A stretch of 64,000 nucleotides of DNA, from assembly GCF_006438785.1 (NCBI RefSeq), contig NZ_RCZB01000004.1, positions 191,810 to 255,809 on the forward strand, read 5' to 3'. The DNA comes from Rhodanobacter glycinis (GTDB lineage Bacteria; Pseudomonadota; Gammaproteobacteria; Xanthomonadales; Rhodanobacteraceae). The notes beneath the pieces were generated by a model. That model was not told the origin of the DNA, did no database searches, and saw only the letters and a list, made by a program, of their open reading frames with translations. A program made the translations under genes and the position numbers. Shown piece after piece: positions 26,999 through 36,141 of this stretch; positions within the stretch are counted from its first letter, which is position 1; every line of letters begins with the position of its first letter.

Positions 26999-29443
26999 AT
27001 GCGTCGACTGCTGCTTGCCACCCTCGTGGCCTTCACCGTGTTGCCAGTGGCGGCCGCCAGGTTGCCGACCTCGGCCGCGCTCGAGCTGGAAGCCGTCATG
27101 GCCAATCCGGACTGGATCGGGCAGGCGGTGGAGTCGCCGTACTGGAGCGTGGACGGACGCAGCCTGTACTACTCGCTGAAGCGCGACGGCAGCCCGGTGC
27201 GCGACCTGTACCGGGTCGATCCGGTCAGTGCCCATGGGGTGAAGCTGGATGCGGCGGCGATGGCGCAGGCCGAAGGCCCGGCCGTGTTCGATCGATCACA
27301 TCGGCATGCGGCCTTCATCCTGCATGGCGACGTGTTCGTGGTGGATGTCGCCAGTGGCCGGCGCAGCCAGGTCACCCGCACGCCGCAGGACGAATCCTCG
27401 CCGCAGTTCTCCGCCGATGGCAGCGCGCTGCAGTTTCGCGATGGCAACAACTGGTACAGCCATGACCTGGCCAGCGGCGTCACCGCGCCGGCGGCGGTCT
27501 TGAAGTTTGCCGACGATCCGCAGGCGAAGCAGCCCGATGCGCTGGGTGCACAGCAACTGGAACAGTTCAAGACGCTGCGCGAAATCAGGGACGACAAGCA
27601 GGCGCAGCGCGAGCAGGACAAGGCACTGGCGGCGGCCGATGCCGATCGCGCACCGCCGCCGTTCTGGCTCGGCGACAAGATCGAACCGATCGACACCGAG
27701 CTGTCGCCGGACGGCCGCTGGATGCTGCTGGTCACCACCGCCAAGGGCGATACATCGGGCAAGGCCCCCGAACTCACCCACTACGTCACCGACTCCGGCT
27801 ATGCCGAGCAGCAGGAGACGCGCGTCTATGTAGGGCGCAAGGAACCGGCGCCACAGTCGCTGCTGCTGCTCGACCTGGTCAATCACGCCAGCTACCCGCT
27901 GAACACGGACGCGCTGCCCGGCATCAAGGACGATCCGCTGAAGGACCTGCGCGCCCGCGCCGTCGCGGCCCTGCAGAAAGCCGGCAAGATGGATCAGGCC
28001 AAGGCGCTGAAGGCGCCGGACTTGCGTGCCGTGCGCATCATCGCCAGCACCGATGATGGCGGTGGCGGCGGCATCGTGTGGAGCGACGACGGCGGCCAGC
28101 TGGCGATCCAGCTGCGTGCGATCGACAACAAGGATCGCTGGCTCGCCAGCGTCGATTTCAGCAGACACGCGCTGGTGCCCCAGCAGCGGCTGAGTGACAA
28201 CGCCTGGATCAACTGGAACTTCAACGATTTCGGCTGGCTCAACGGCAACCGAACGCTGTGGTACATGAGCGAGGAAACCGGCTATTCGCAGCTCTATACC
28301 AAGCCACTGGAGGGCAAGGCGAAGGCACTGACCTCCGGTAAGTTCGAGGTCAGCCACCCGCTACTCAGCGACGACGGCAAGTGGTTCTACGTGCGCACGA
28401 ACAAGGTCACGCCATACAGCTATGACGTCTACCGGCTGCCGGTCGATGGTGGCACGCTGAGCCGCATCACGAATTATCAGGGCATGGACGACTTCAAGCT
28501 GTCGCCCGACGGCACGCAGCTCGCGGTGTTGCATTCCGCGCCCTATGTGCTTGCGAGATTGGCCGTCCAGCCGTCTGCCGGCGGGACGCCGCGCGAACTG
28601 ACCAGCACGATGAAACCGGCGTTCACCGCGCACGACTGGATCGCGCCGAAGATCGTCGAGGTGAAATCCAGCCACGGCGCCGGCAGCATCTACGCGAAGT
28701 ACTACGGTCCGGCGAATGAAGACACGGCGTCAAAGCCGGCGGTGATCTTCGTGCACGGCGCCGGCTACCTGCAGGACGTCACGCTGTCGTGGTCGAACTA
28801 TTTCCGCGAACAGATGTTCCACAATTTATTGGTGCAGCAGGGTTACGTGGTGCTGGACATGGACTATCGCGCCTCCGAAGGCTACGGCCGCGCGTGGCGT
28901 ACCGCGATCTACCGTCAGATGGGCCACCCCGAGCTGGAAGACCTGCTCGATGGCAAGGCGTGGCTGGTGAAAAACCATCATGTAGACCCGCGGCGCGTGG
29001 GTATCTACGGCGGCAGCTATGGCGGCTTCATGACCGAGATGGCATTGCTGCGTGCGCCAGGCGAGTTCGCCGCGGGCGCCGCGCTGCGCCCGGTCAGCGA
29101 CTGGACGCTGTACAACCACGAGTACACCGCCAACATCCTCAACGACCCGCAGCTCGATCCGGATGCCTATACGGCCAGCTCGCCGATCGAGTACGCCGAC
29201 CAGCTGCGCGATCCGCTGCTGATCCAGCACGGCCTGATCGATGACAACGTGCTGGCCCAGGATTCGATCCGCCTGTACCAACGCTTCATCGAACTGCACA
29301 AGAAAGACTTCTGGATTTCTCTGTACCCGCTGGAGCGCCACGGCTTCGTGCATGCCGATTCGTGGCACGACGAGTATCGGCGGATTGATGAGTTGTTCAA
29401 TACGTACGTGAAGCCGGTGAAGGCGGCGCCTGCCGCGCACTGA
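26999..29443 (+). CDS. Exported S9 family peptidase, dipeptidyl-peptidase IV/acylaminoacyl type
   Basis: 814-residue secreted serine peptidase. A signal peptide spans residues 1-20. The central beta-propeller uses TolB-like repeats (SPDGTQLAVLHS, LSPDGRWMLLVTT) with long charged inserts near 200 and 330. The C-terminal hydrolase has GGSYGGFMTEMAL (Ser near 673), HGLIDDNVLAQDS (Asp near 748) and LERHGFVHADSW (His near 781). ATG 26999 has TGGGGA seven bases upstream. Divergence from the S9A gene suggests a joint role in periplasmic peptide breakdown. A strong terminator follows. Confidence 0.94.
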   Translation: MRRLLLATLVAFTVLPVAAARLPTSAALELEAVMANPDWIGQAVESPYWSVDGRSLYYSLKRDGSPVRDLYRVDPVSAHGVKLDAAAMAQAEGPAVFDRSHRHAAFILHGDVFVVDVASGRRSQVTRTPQDESSPQFSADGSALQFRDGNNWYSHDLASGVTAPAAVLKFADDPQAKQPDALGAQQLEQFKTLREIRDDKQAQREQDKALAAADADRAPPPFWLGDKIEPIDTELSPDGRWMLLVTTAKGDTSGKAPELTHYVTDSGYAEQQETRVYVGRKEPAPQSLLLLDLVNHASYPLNTDALPGIKDDPLKDLRARAVAALQKAGKMDQAKALKAPDLRAVRIIASTDDGGGGGIVWSDDGGQLAIQLRAIDNKDRWLASVDFSRHALVPQQRLSDNAWINWNFNDFGWLNGNRTLWYMSEETGYSQLYTKPLEGKAKALTSGKFEVSHPLLSDDGKWFYVRTNKVTPYSYDVYRLPVDGGTLSRITNYQGMDDFKLSPDGTQLAVLHSAPYVLARLAVQPSAGGTPRELTSTMKPAFTAHDWIAPKIVEVKSSHGAGSIYAKYYGPANEDTASKPAVIFVHGAGYLQDVTLSWSNYFREQMFHNLLVQQGYVVLDMDYRASEGYGRAWRTAIYRQMGHPELEDLLDGKAWLVKNHHVDPRRVGIYGGSYGGFMTEMALLRAPGEFAAGAALRPVSDWTLYNHEYTANILNDPQLDPDAYTASSPIEYADQLRDPLLIQHGLIDDNVLAQDSIRLYQRFIELHKKDFWISLYPLERHGFVHADSWHDEYRRIDELFNTYVKPVKAAPAAH

Positions 29444-29473
29444 CCGAGTCATGCATAAGTTGCCGATGGAAGT

Positions 29474-29505
29474 CGTGGGCATTCTCAATGCCCACGGCGC
29501 TTTTT
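29474..29505 (+). terminator. Rho-independent terminator of the S9 peptidase gene
   Basis: CGTGGGCATT-CTC-AATGCCCACG forms a perfect 10-bp stem with a 3-base loop. It is followed by GCGC and a run of five T. Confidence 0.8.
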
Positions 29506-29551
29506 GTACCGCCCAAACCGAATCGCGTCATGGACAGCATCAGGAGGAATC

Positions 29552-29875
29552 ATGATTTGCCGCATGTGGCACGGACGTACCTTGCGCTCGAAAGCCGACG
29601 CGTATGCACGTTTTCTCGAGCAGCGGGCCATTCCAGACTACCGGTCGGTTCCTGGCAACCTGAGTGTCACCGTGTTGCGTCGGGACGAGGACGACGTGAC
29701 CCACTTCCTGACCGTGACGCATTGGGAATCCGAGGACTGCATCCGCGTCTTCGCGGGCGACGAGCTGTTGCGCGCCAAGTACTACCCGGAAGACCAGGAC
29801 TATCTCCTGGAGTTCGAACCCCTGGTTCAGCACTACACCGTCACGGCCAACGAGACCAGCGCACGTGGAAGATGA
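29552..29875 (+). CDS. Antibiotic-biosynthesis-monooxygenase-like (ABM) domain protein
   Basis: 107-residue single-domain protein with the dimeric ferredoxin-like ABM fold: MICRMWHGRTLRSKADAYARFL at the N-terminus and VTHFLTVTHWESEDCIRVFAG in the middle. Members act as small oxygenases, haem-degrading enzymes or stress proteins; the exact role is not clear. The start at 29552 has a perfect AGGAGG site, unlike the upstream in-frame ATG. A 28-codon reading frame overlaps the stop as ATGA (29872-29958) but has no recognisable product. The rest of the 240 bases before the next gene shows nothing clear. Confidence 0.85.
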   Translation: MICRMWHGRTLRSKADAYARFLEQRAIPDYRSVPGNLSVTVLRRDEDDVTHFLTVTHWESEDCIRVFAGDELLRAKYYPEDQDYLLEFEPLVQHYTVTANETSARGR

Positions 29876-30115
29876 TGGTCGACGGAGTGGAGTTCACCGT
29901 GGTGTCCCGCCAGGGTGAACGGCACCCATCGGAAAGGACCATGGTTCGTGCCCAGTGACGATATGCAGCGGGCGTTCGGACCGGCCGTGCATTGCCAGCT
30001 GTGGTCGTCTGCTCCCTGTTCTTTCCTGCGAGGTGGCACCGGCGGCGGTGCCCGCGGACAAAATCACGCGTAGCATGATCCGGGCACCCTGCCGGGGCGA
30101 AGAAAGGAGCCAGGC

Positions 30116-31069
30116 ATGCATGTCGCGAACTGCCGCCGGGCGATTGCAATCGCATTCCTTCTCGTCGCGTTTTTCTGCGCCACCGCCACGGCGCAGGAGA
30201 TCAGGGTGAGCCTGCTGGGTACCGGCGCGCCTTCGCCCGGCATGCAGCGGTTCGGGCCCAGTACGCTGGTCGAGGCGGGCAAGCACAAGCTGCTCTTCGA
30301 TGCGGGTCGCGGCGCGCTGCAGCGTCTTGCCCAGCTCAACATCCATTGGCGGGATGTGGATGGAGTGTTCCTGACGCACCTGCACTCGGATCACGTGGTG
30401 GGGTTCCCGGATCTCTGGTTGACGGGCTGGCTGGTGCGGCCAGGGCGCCAGCGTCCATTGCATGTATGGGGTCCGGCGGGAACCAGGCAGATGATGGCGC
30501 ACCTCGAGCAGGCGTACGCGTTCGATATCCGGATACGACAGTCCGACGACCGCGCCACGCCTGCAGGTGTCGTGCTGCTGGTGGCGGATATCGCCGAGGG
30601 CGTGGTGTTCGAGCAGGACGGCGTGAAAGTCACGGCCTTCGCGGTGGATCACGGACCGGTCAAGCCCGCCTTCGGCTATCGCGTGGATTACGCCGGGCGT
30701 TCGGTGGTGCTCTCGGGCGACACGCGTCTGTCACCGAATCTCATCCGTCATGCCCAAGGCGTCGATGTGCTCGTGCATGAAGTCGTGGCCCCGTCCATCT
30801 TCCACGGGCCTGCATCGGTGATCGAACACCACACGACGCCAGCGCAGGCGGGCGAGGTGTTTGCCAGGACCAAACCAAGGCTGGCGGTGTACTCGCATAT
30901 CGTGCCGCCGACCGCCGCCAAACAGGATCTCATTCCACCGACACGGAAGTCCTACCCTGGCCCGCTCGTGGTGGGCGAGGACCTGATGGTGATCTATGTG
31001 GGAGAGAAGATCGGGATTCACCGCTTCGGTCGTACCTCGGCCACAACCCGGAAGGACGGAAGCGACTGA
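30116..31069 (+). CDS. Exported metallo-beta-lactamase-fold hydrolase, RNase Z/arylsulfatase-like
   Basis: 317-residue zinc enzyme. A signal peptide (1-26, ending TATAQ) sends it to the periplasm. The zinc signature THLHSDH is at 87-93, further ligands lie in DHGPVKPAFGY and VVLSGDTRLSPN, and a C-terminal His lies in AVYSHIV. The overall layout matches the RNase Z-like subgroup, but export makes tRNA processing implausible; phosphodiesterase or arylsulfatase-type activity is more likely. The start has an AAGGAG site eight bases upstream. The gene converges on the cupredoxin gene, 19 bases away. Confidence 0.88.
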   Translation: MHVANCRRAIAIAFLLVAFFCATATAQEIRVSLLGTGAPSPGMQRFGPSTLVEAGKHKLLFDAGRGALQRLAQLNIHWRDVDGVFLTHLHSDHVVGFPDLWLTGWLVRPGRQRPLHVWGPAGTRQMMAHLEQAYAFDIRIRQSDDRATPAGVVLLVADIAEGVVFEQDGVKVTAFAVDHGPVKPAFGYRVDYAGRSVVLSGDTRLSPNLIRHAQGVDVLVHEVVAPSIFHGPASVIEHHTTPAQAGEVFARTKPRLAVYSHIVPPTAAKQDLIPPTRKSYPGPLVVGEDLMVIYVGEKIGIHRFGRTSATTRKDGSD

Positions 31070-31088
31070 CGCCTCCGCCCTCCATGGG

Positions 31089-31439
31089 TCACATGACTAC
31101 CAGCGTACCGGTCATGGTCGGGTGGAATTTGCAGAAAAATTCGAGTGAGCCGGCGGTGGCTGTGATGCGTCCACTGGCGCCGGGTTTCAGGTCGACGTCG
31201 AAGTGGCCGTCGCGTGCGGTGGCACTGTGTTCGAGAATGTCGTGATTGGTCCATTCGATGATGTCGCCGGCGCGCACGCCGGTCGGCATCGGCCCGTACT
31301 GCATCTTGTCGATCACGATCACGTGCACGCGATGGGCCTGCGCCGTCGCCGGCTGCGTCGCCGTGCTGGCGGCGCTGGCCGGCGCGAATCCGCCGGCCAG
31401 CGCCAGCACGATGGCCAGCAAAGTCATCATGCGGAGCAT
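31089..31439 (-). CDS. Cupredoxin-domain periplasmic copper protein
   Basis: 116-residue exported type 1 copper protein. The signal peptide covers about 1-24. The ligands are complete: His71 in ILEHSAT, and Cys103, His106 and Met109 in FFCKFHPTM. The family is amicyanin/plastocyanin-like and is probably an electron carrier or copper binder in the periplasm. It starts ten bases after the DUF4142 stop, so the two are co-transcribed. The ECF sigma gene nearby suggests stress control. Confidence 0.9.
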   Translation of the reverse strand: MLRMMTLLAIVLALAGGFAPASAASTATQPATAQAHRVHVIVIDKMQYGPMPTGVRAGDIIEWTNHDILEHSATARDGHFDVDLKPGASGRITATAGSLEFFCKFHPTMTGTLVVM

Positions 31440-31449
31440 CGACGGCGCC

Positions 31450-31983
31450 TTACTTCAGGCTCTGCGCGAGATGCTCGGCATGCATCTGGTGCGACTGGAA
31501 CAGCTTCAGCCCGGTTTCCAGCAGCGACTTCAGTTCGGCGTTCTGCGCCGACGGGATCAGCGTGCCGCTCAGCGCGCCGTTGACGGTCTTGTGGTACGCC
31601 ACTTCGTTGGCGACATAGGCCTTGTCGTAGGCGCTGCCGCTGAGTGCCGCGAGCTTCTTCTGCTCGGCGGCGGCACCGGTCGACAGCGACTGACTGGTGG
31701 CGTTGTCCTGCGGTGTCACGCCGAGCTTCTTGACCAGCGCCAGCGCCTGGTCGTTGACCGCGGCGTGGTCGCGCGCCATCTCCTCGGCAAATGCACGCAC
31801 GGCTTTGTTGTGGGATTTCGCCAGCGCCTGCTTGGCGGCGGTGATGTCGATCACGCCGGCGGTGTAGGCGATATGCGCGATCTGCGCGTCGTTGATGGCG
31901 GGCGCGGCAGGTGTCTGCGCCTGCACGCTGGCAGCCGCGCCGACGCCGAGGGCGAGCACGAGGGTCAACAGGGATTTATTCAT
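31450..31983 (-). CDS. DUF4142 periplasmic protein
   Basis: 177-residue exported protein, signal peptide 1-22, then a DUF4142 four-helix, ferritin-like bundle: IAHIAYTAGVIDITAAKQAL, AEEMARDHAAVNDQALALVKKLGV and QSHQMHAEHLAQSL. Conserved His and Glu positions are present, but metal binding is not proven. ATG 31983 has an AAGGAG site; the upstream in-frame extension lacks one. It is the first gene of the operon with the cupredoxin gene. The region upstream carries a GGAACC-N15-CATC motif. Confidence 0.87.
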   Translation of the reverse strand: MNKSLLTLVLALGVGAAASVQAQTPAAPAINDAQIAHIAYTAGVIDITAAKQALAKSHNKAVRAFAEEMARDHAAVNDQALALVKKLGVTPQDNATSQSLSTGAAAEQKKLAALSGSAYDKAYVANEVAYHKTVNGALSGTLIPSAQNAELKSLLETGLKLFQSHQMHAEHLAQSLK

Positions 31984-32050
31984 GGTGCGAGGTCTCCTTG
32001 GAATGGATGAAGGGCAGGCGGCACTCCGCGATGCCTGCCGGTGACCATGT

Positions 32051-32075
32051 GATGCAGCAGCGGCGCGCAGGTTCC
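32051..32075 (-). promoter_or_regulatory. Possible ECF-type promoter for the DUF4142-cupredoxin operon
   Basis: On the minus strand GGAACC (32075-32070) is followed after 15 bases by CATC (32054-32051). It lies 87 bases before the DUF4142 start. It matches two similar elements upstream of folE and of the sigma factor gene. Confidence 0.35.
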
Positions 32076-32098
32076 GGCCAGCCGGCGGACCGGCGCCA

Positions 32099-32124
32099 GG
32101 AACCTCGATCGGCACACGCGCATC
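32099..32124 (+). promoter_or_regulatory. Possible ECF-type promoter for folE
   Basis: GGAACC at 32099-32104 is followed after 16 bases by CATC at 32121-32124, 33 bases before the folE ATG. GGAAC-type -35 elements are typical of ECF sigma factors. It shares the longer GGAACCTCG with the element before the sigma gene. Confidence 0.4.
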
Positions 32125-32156
32125 GAATCACCCGGTATCCCAACGAACCCGCCCGC

Positions 32157-32789
32157 ATGCTCGACATCGACCCGCTCCCATCATCATCCACCGCCAACGC
32201 CGCGCAGGATCCGGCCAGCGCAGCCGCGCGGCCGTCCCGTGCCAAGGCCGAAGCGGCCGTGCGCACGCTGATCCGCTGGGCCGGCGACGAGCCCACGCGC
32301 GAAGGCCTGCTGGCCACGCCGGCGCGGGTGGTGCGCGCTTACGAGGAGTGGTTTGCCGGTTACCGGCAGGATCCGGTCCGCGTGCTCAGCCGCACCTTCG
32401 GCGAGGTTGGTGGCTACGACGATCTGGTCTTGCTGCGCGATATCCCGCTGCAGTCGACCTGTGAGCACCACATGGCGGCGATCCGCGGCGTGGTGCACAT
32501 CGCCTACCTGCCCAGCCGGCGCGTGGTGGGTATTTCCAAGCTGGCCCGGCTGGTCGAGGCGCTGGGCCGACGCCTGCAGATCCAGGAGCGGCTGACGACG
32601 GAAATCGCCGATACGCTGGCCAACGTGCTGCAGCCGCGCGGCGTGGCGGTGATCGTGCAGGCCAGCCACGAGTGTCTGTCCTCGCGTGGCGTGCGCCTGC
32701 ACGGCGTGCCCATGCTGACCCGGCGCCTGCTCGGCGAATTTGCGCAGGAGCCGCGGCGGCAGGAGATCCTGGCGATGCTGGCCGGCTGA
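32157..32789 (+). CDS. folE: GTP cyclohydrolase I
   Basis: Converts GTP to dihydroneopterin triphosphate, the first step of folate and pterin synthesis. 210 residues. Zinc ligands Cys102 and His105 (STCEHHMA) and Cys173 (HECLSSRG) have the same 71-residue spacing as E. coli FolE. VVGISKLARLVE and LTTEIADTL are further family segments. ATG 32157 is chosen because the open frame upstream encodes non-conserved sequence overlapping the DUF4142 promoter. No strong ribosome site is seen. Its position next to an ECF sigma gene and divergent from a copper protein operon is unusual for folE and suggests stress-linked expression. Confidence 0.95.
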   Translation: MLDIDPLPSSSTANAAQDPASAAARPSRAKAEAAVRTLIRWAGDEPTREGLLATPARVVRAYEEWFAGYRQDPVRVLSRTFGEVGGYDDLVLLRDIPLQSTCEHHMAAIRGVVHIAYLPSRRVVGISKLARLVEALGRRLQIQERLTTEIADTLANVLQPRGVAVIVQASHECLSSRGVRLHGVPMLTRRLLGEFAQEPRRQEILAMLAG

Positions 32790-32793
32790 TCCG

Positions 32794-32819
32794 GGAACCT
32801 CGGAGGCTGCTGTGGCATC
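32794..32819 (+). promoter_or_regulatory. Possible autoregulatory ECF-type promoter
   Basis: GGAACC at 32794-32799, 16 bases, then CATC at 32816-32819, 25 bases before the sigma factor ATG. It is the best match to the folE element (both read GGAACCTCG), which would be expected for autoregulation. Confidence 0.4.
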
Positions 32820-32844
32820 CGATCAGGTGTACAAGGAGAAAACC

Positions 32845-33546
32845 ATGTCTGCCCATGCCCATGTTGCATCCGTCGATTACGCCGCGCTGGACGACAACGC
32901 GCTGGTGGCGCTGGTCCGTGGCGGCCAGCGCGAAGCGTTCCGGCACATCATGCAGCGCTGCAACCAGCGGCTGTTCCGCATCGCACGCAGCGTGATCGGT
33001 GAGGATTCGGAAGCGGAAGACGTGTTGCAGGAATCGTATATGCGCGCCTATCACAAGCTGGATTCGTTCCGTGGCGACTCGACCCTGCTGACCTGGCTGA
33101 CCAGCATCGTGCTGAACGAGGCGCGCGGGCGGCTGCGCAAGCGTCACGCCATGGTCGGGCTGGAGCAGATCGACGCGGCGCCCGACGATACCCATCAGAT
33201 CATCCAGTTTCCGTCGAAGTTCGGTAACGAGGACCCGGCCGTGTCAGCCGCCCGCGCACAGATCCGCCACCTGCTCGAACACGCCATCGACGAACTGCCC
33301 GAGGCGTTCCGCACGGTCTACATGATGCGCGAGGTCGAGGAATGCACGGTGGAGGAAACCGCCCAGCTGCTGGCGATCAAGCCGGAGACGGTGAAGACCC
33401 GCCTGCACCGCGCGCGCCGCCTGTTGCGCACGTCATTGCAGGGCACGCTTGCCGCCACCATGAGCGAGGCGTTTCCGTTCATGGGTCAGCGCTGCGCGCG
33501 CGTCACCGATGCCGTGATGGCGCGGCTGCAAGTCGAATCGCTGTAA
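32845..33546 (+). CDS. ECF-type RNA polymerase sigma factor
   Basis: 233-residue sigma-70 family protein with region 2 (RLFRIARSVIGEDSEAEDVLQESYMRAYHKL, about 42-73) and region 4 (LPEAFRTVYMMREVEECTVEE, then LLAIKPETVKTRLHRARRLL). Region 3 is absent, the mark of ECF sigma factors. A C-terminal tail (FPFMGQRCARVTDAVMARL) extends past region 4. No anti-sigma gene is adjacent, so control may be by promoter autoregulation or by a distant partner. The start has a clear AAGGAG site. Confidence 0.92.
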   Translation: MSAHAHVASVDYAALDDNALVALVRGGQREAFRHIMQRCNQRLFRIARSVIGEDSEAEDVLQESYMRAYHKLDSFRGDSTLLTWLTSIVLNEARGRLRKRHAMVGLEQIDAAPDDTHQIIQFPSKFGNEDPAVSAARAQIRHLLEHAIDELPEAFRTVYMMREVEECTVEETAQLLAIKPETVKTRLHRARRLLRTSLQGTLAATMSEAFPFMGQRCARVTDAVMARLQVESL

Positions 33547-33566
33547 GCCCGCTGCGAGAATCCCGC

Positions 33567-34223
33567 TCAGACAGGCCGGCGCAATTCAGCCGCTTCGCGT
33601 GCCAGCAACTCGATGGCGGCCCAGTCGCCGCTGGCGAGCAGGTTGGCTGGCGTAAGCCACGAGCCGCCCACGCAGAGCACGTTCGGCAGCGCGAGGAAGT
33701 CCGACGCGCTGGCGAGGCTGATACCGCCAGTGGGGCAGAAGCGGATCTGCGGTAGCGGGCTGGCCCAGGCGCCGAGCAACTTGGGGCCGCCGGCCGGCAC
33801 GGCCGGGAAAAACTTCAGATGACGATAGCCGCGTTCGAGCAGGTGCATCGCTTCGCTGGCGGTGGCGGCGCCGGGCAACAGCGGCAGTTCGCAATCATCG
33901 GCGGCGTCGAGCAGGCGTGGCGAGATACCAGGCGACACCGCGAAACGCGCACCGGCCTGCAGTGCGGCCTGAAGGTCGCGCGCGGTCAGCACGGTGCCGA
34001 CGCCGATCATGGCGCCTTCCACCTCGGCGGCGATCGCACGGATCGCCTCCAGCGCGGCCGGCGTACGCAAGGTCACCTCGATCGCCGGAATGCCGCCGGC
34101 GACCAGCGCGCGCGCCATCGGCACCGCATGCCGGGCGTCGTCGATCACCACCACCGGGATCACCGGCGCCAGCCGCATCGTGGTTTCGATCTGTTGCTGC
34201 TTGTGCTCGATGGGGCTGGTCAC
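33567..34223 (-). CDS. eda: KDPG aldolase (2-dehydro-3-deoxy-phosphogluconate aldolase)
   Basis: Splits KDPG into pyruvate and glyceraldehyde 3-phosphate, the last Entner-Doudoroff step. 218 residues. The Schiff-base lysine is Lys137 in RHLKFFPA; Glu49 in AIEVTLRT is the general base. The phosphate-binding region includes CPTGGIS. The GTG start is chosen for its GGAG site six bases upstream. It is the last gene of the zwf-pgl-edd-eda operon. Confidence 0.96.
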   Translation of the reverse strand: MTSPIEHKQQQIETTMRLAPVIPVVVIDDARHAVPMARALVAGGIPAIEVTLRTPAALEAIRAIAAEVEGAMIGVGTVLTARDLQAALQAGARFAVSPGISPRLLDAADDCELPLLPGAATASEAMHLLERGYRHLKFFPAVPAGGPKLLGAWASPLPQIRFCPTGGISLASASDFLALPNVLCVGGSWLTPANLLASGDWAAIELLAREAAELRRPV

Positions 34224-34250
34224 GTCAGGCTCCGGAAAAAGTTGAAGGAT

Positions 34251-36068
34251 TCACAGCACGCCCGCGCCGAGATCGGCGGTGGCAGCGGCCTGCCGGAACA
34301 GGCCGAACAGTTCGCGACCCATGCCGCTGTGCTGGGCGGACAGGTCGGCGGTGTGCGGCAGGCGGGCGTCCAGTTCGTGTACTTCCATCAGGACGTCCAG
34401 ACGTCCATTCACCGCGTCGAGGCGGATCATGTCGCCATTGCGGATCTTCGCGATGTTGCCGCCGGCGACCGCCTCGGGGGTGACGTGGATCGCCGCCGGT
34501 ACGCGCCCGGATGCGCCGGACATGCGGCCGTCGGTGAGCAGCGCGATACAGTGGCCGCGATCCTGCAGCAGCGCCAGGGTAGGGGTGAGCTTGTGCAGTT
34601 CGGGCATGCCGTTCGCGCGTGGGCCCTGGAAGCGCACCACCGCGACGAAGTCACGATTGAGCTCGCCGCGCTTGAATGCGCCAGCCACTTCGTCCTGGTC
34701 GTCGAACACGATTGCCGGCGCCTCGATCAGCAGGCGGTCGTCCGGTACCGACGACACCTTGATCACCGCGCGGCCGAGGTTGCCGTCGAGCATGCGCAGG
34801 CCGCCGTCGGCGCGGAACGGTTCGTCGATGCCGCGAAGCACGCCGCGGTTGCCGCTCTGCTTGTCGACTGGCTTCCAGTGCAGCGCGCCGGCAGCATCCA
34901 GCTGCGGTATCTGCGCATAGCCGTCCAGGCCAGTACCGAAGATGGTCTGCACATCGCCATGCAGCAGGCCGGCGCCGAGCAGCTGGTCGATCAGGAACGC
35001 CATGCCGCCGGCCTGGTGGAACTGGTTCACGTCGGCGTAGCCGTTGGGGTACACGCGCGCCAGCAGCGGGACCACGCCGGAGAGCGCGTCGAAATCGTCC
35101 CAGCGCAGCTGGATGCCGGCGGCGTGCGCGATCGCCACCAGATGCAGCAGGTGATTGGTCGAGCCGCCGGTGGCGTGCAGGCCGATCACGCCGTTGATGA
35201 TCGCGCGTTCGTCGATGATGTGGCCGAGCGGCAGGAAGGTGTCGCCCAGTGCGCTGTGCTTCGCGACGCGGCGTACCACCTCGGCGGTCAGCGCGTCGCG
35301 CAGCGGCGTATCCGGTGCCTCGAAGCTGGCGCCGGGCAGGTGCAGGCCCATGATCTCCATCAACATCTGGTTGGAGTTGGCGGTGCCGTAGAAGGTGCAG
35401 GTGCCGGCGGCGTGGTACGACGCGGCCTCCGCTTCCAGCAACTCGGCCTTGCTTGCCTTGCCGTCGGCAAACGCCTGGCGCACCTTTGACTTCTGTTCGT
35501 TCGGAATGCCGCTGGGCATCGGTCCGCTCGGCACGAACGCGCCGGGCAGGTGGCCGAAGCTCAGCGCGCCGATCAGCAGGCCCGGCACGATCTTGTCGCA
35601 GATGCCCAGGTACAGCGCGCCGTCGAACATGTCGTGCGACAGCGCCACTGCGGTGGCCATCGCCACCAGGTCGCGCGAGAACAGCGACAGCTGCATGCCC
35701 GGCCGGCCCTGGGTGATGCCATCGCACATCGCCGGCACGCCACCGGCGACCTGGGCGGTGAAGCCGGCATCGCGCGCGATCTGGCGGATCAGCGCCGGAT
35801 AGCGCTCGTACGGTTGATGTGCCGAGAGCATGTCGTTGTAGGCGGTGACGATCGCGAGGTTGGCGCGCCGGCCGCTGCGCAAGGCGGCCTTGTCGTCGCT
35901 GCCGCAGGCGGCGAAGCCGTGTGCGAGGTTGCCGCAGGACAGATGCTCGCGCTGCGGGCCGCTGCGGTCGATCGCGTCGATCCGCTTGAGGTAGGTCGTG
36001 CGCGTGTCGCGGCTGCGCTGGCGCAGGCGTTCGGTGACTTCGGCAACAACGGGGTGCAGCGTGCTCAT
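34251..36068 (-). CDS. edd: Phosphogluconate dehydratase
   Basis: Dehydrates 6-phosphogluconate to KDPG using a 4Fe-4S cluster. 605 residues, normal for the family. Cluster and active-site motifs are present: [34 protein letters not shown] and [14 protein letters not shown]. The start at 36068 has GGAG eight bases upstream; the long frame beyond it overlaps pgl in another phase and is not real. Between the edd stop and the eda start there are 27 bases. Confidence 0.96.
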   Translation of the reverse strand: MSTLHPVVAEVTERLRQRSRDTRTTYLKRIDAIDRSGPQREHLSCGNLAHGFAACGSDDKAALRSGRRANLAIVTAYNDMLSAHQPYERYPALIRQIARDAGFTAQVAGGVPAMCDGITQGRPGMQLSLFSRDLVAMATAVALSHDMFDGALYLGICDKIVPGLLIGALSFGHLPGAFVPSGPMPSGIPNEQKSKVRQAFADGKASKAELLEAEAASYHAAGTCTFYGTANSNQMLMEIMGLHLPGASFEAPDTPLRDALTAEVVRRVAKHSALGDTFLPLGHIIDERAIINGVIGLHATGGSTNHLLHLVAIAHAAGIQLRWDDFDALSGVVPLLARVYPNGYADVNQFHQAGGMAFLIDQLLGAGLLHGDVQTIFGTGLDGYAQIPQLDAAGALHWKPVDKQSGNRGVLRGIDEPFRADGGLRMLDGNLGRAVIKVSSVPDDRLLIEAPAIVFDDQDEVAGAFKRGELNRDFVAVVRFQGPRANGMPELHKLTPTLALLQDRGHCIALLTDGRMSGASGRVPAAIHVTPEAVAGGNIAKIRNGDMIRLDAVNGRLDVLMEVHELDARLPHTADLSAQHSGMGRELFGLFRQAAATADLGAGVL

Positions 36069-36141
36069 GCGAAAACTCCGGGACAGCGGCCGCGTCGCGT
36101 GACGCGGTGTGGATATCAGATTGACGGCGGGCGATGCGGCA

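Noticed and set aside
29872..29958. 28-codon frame overlapping the ABM gene stop as ATGA
   Set aside because: Too short and without family features; mentioned only under the ABM gene.
33819..35489. Plus-strand open frame of 556 codons
   Set aside because: Antisense to eda and edd, which have full catalytic motifs.
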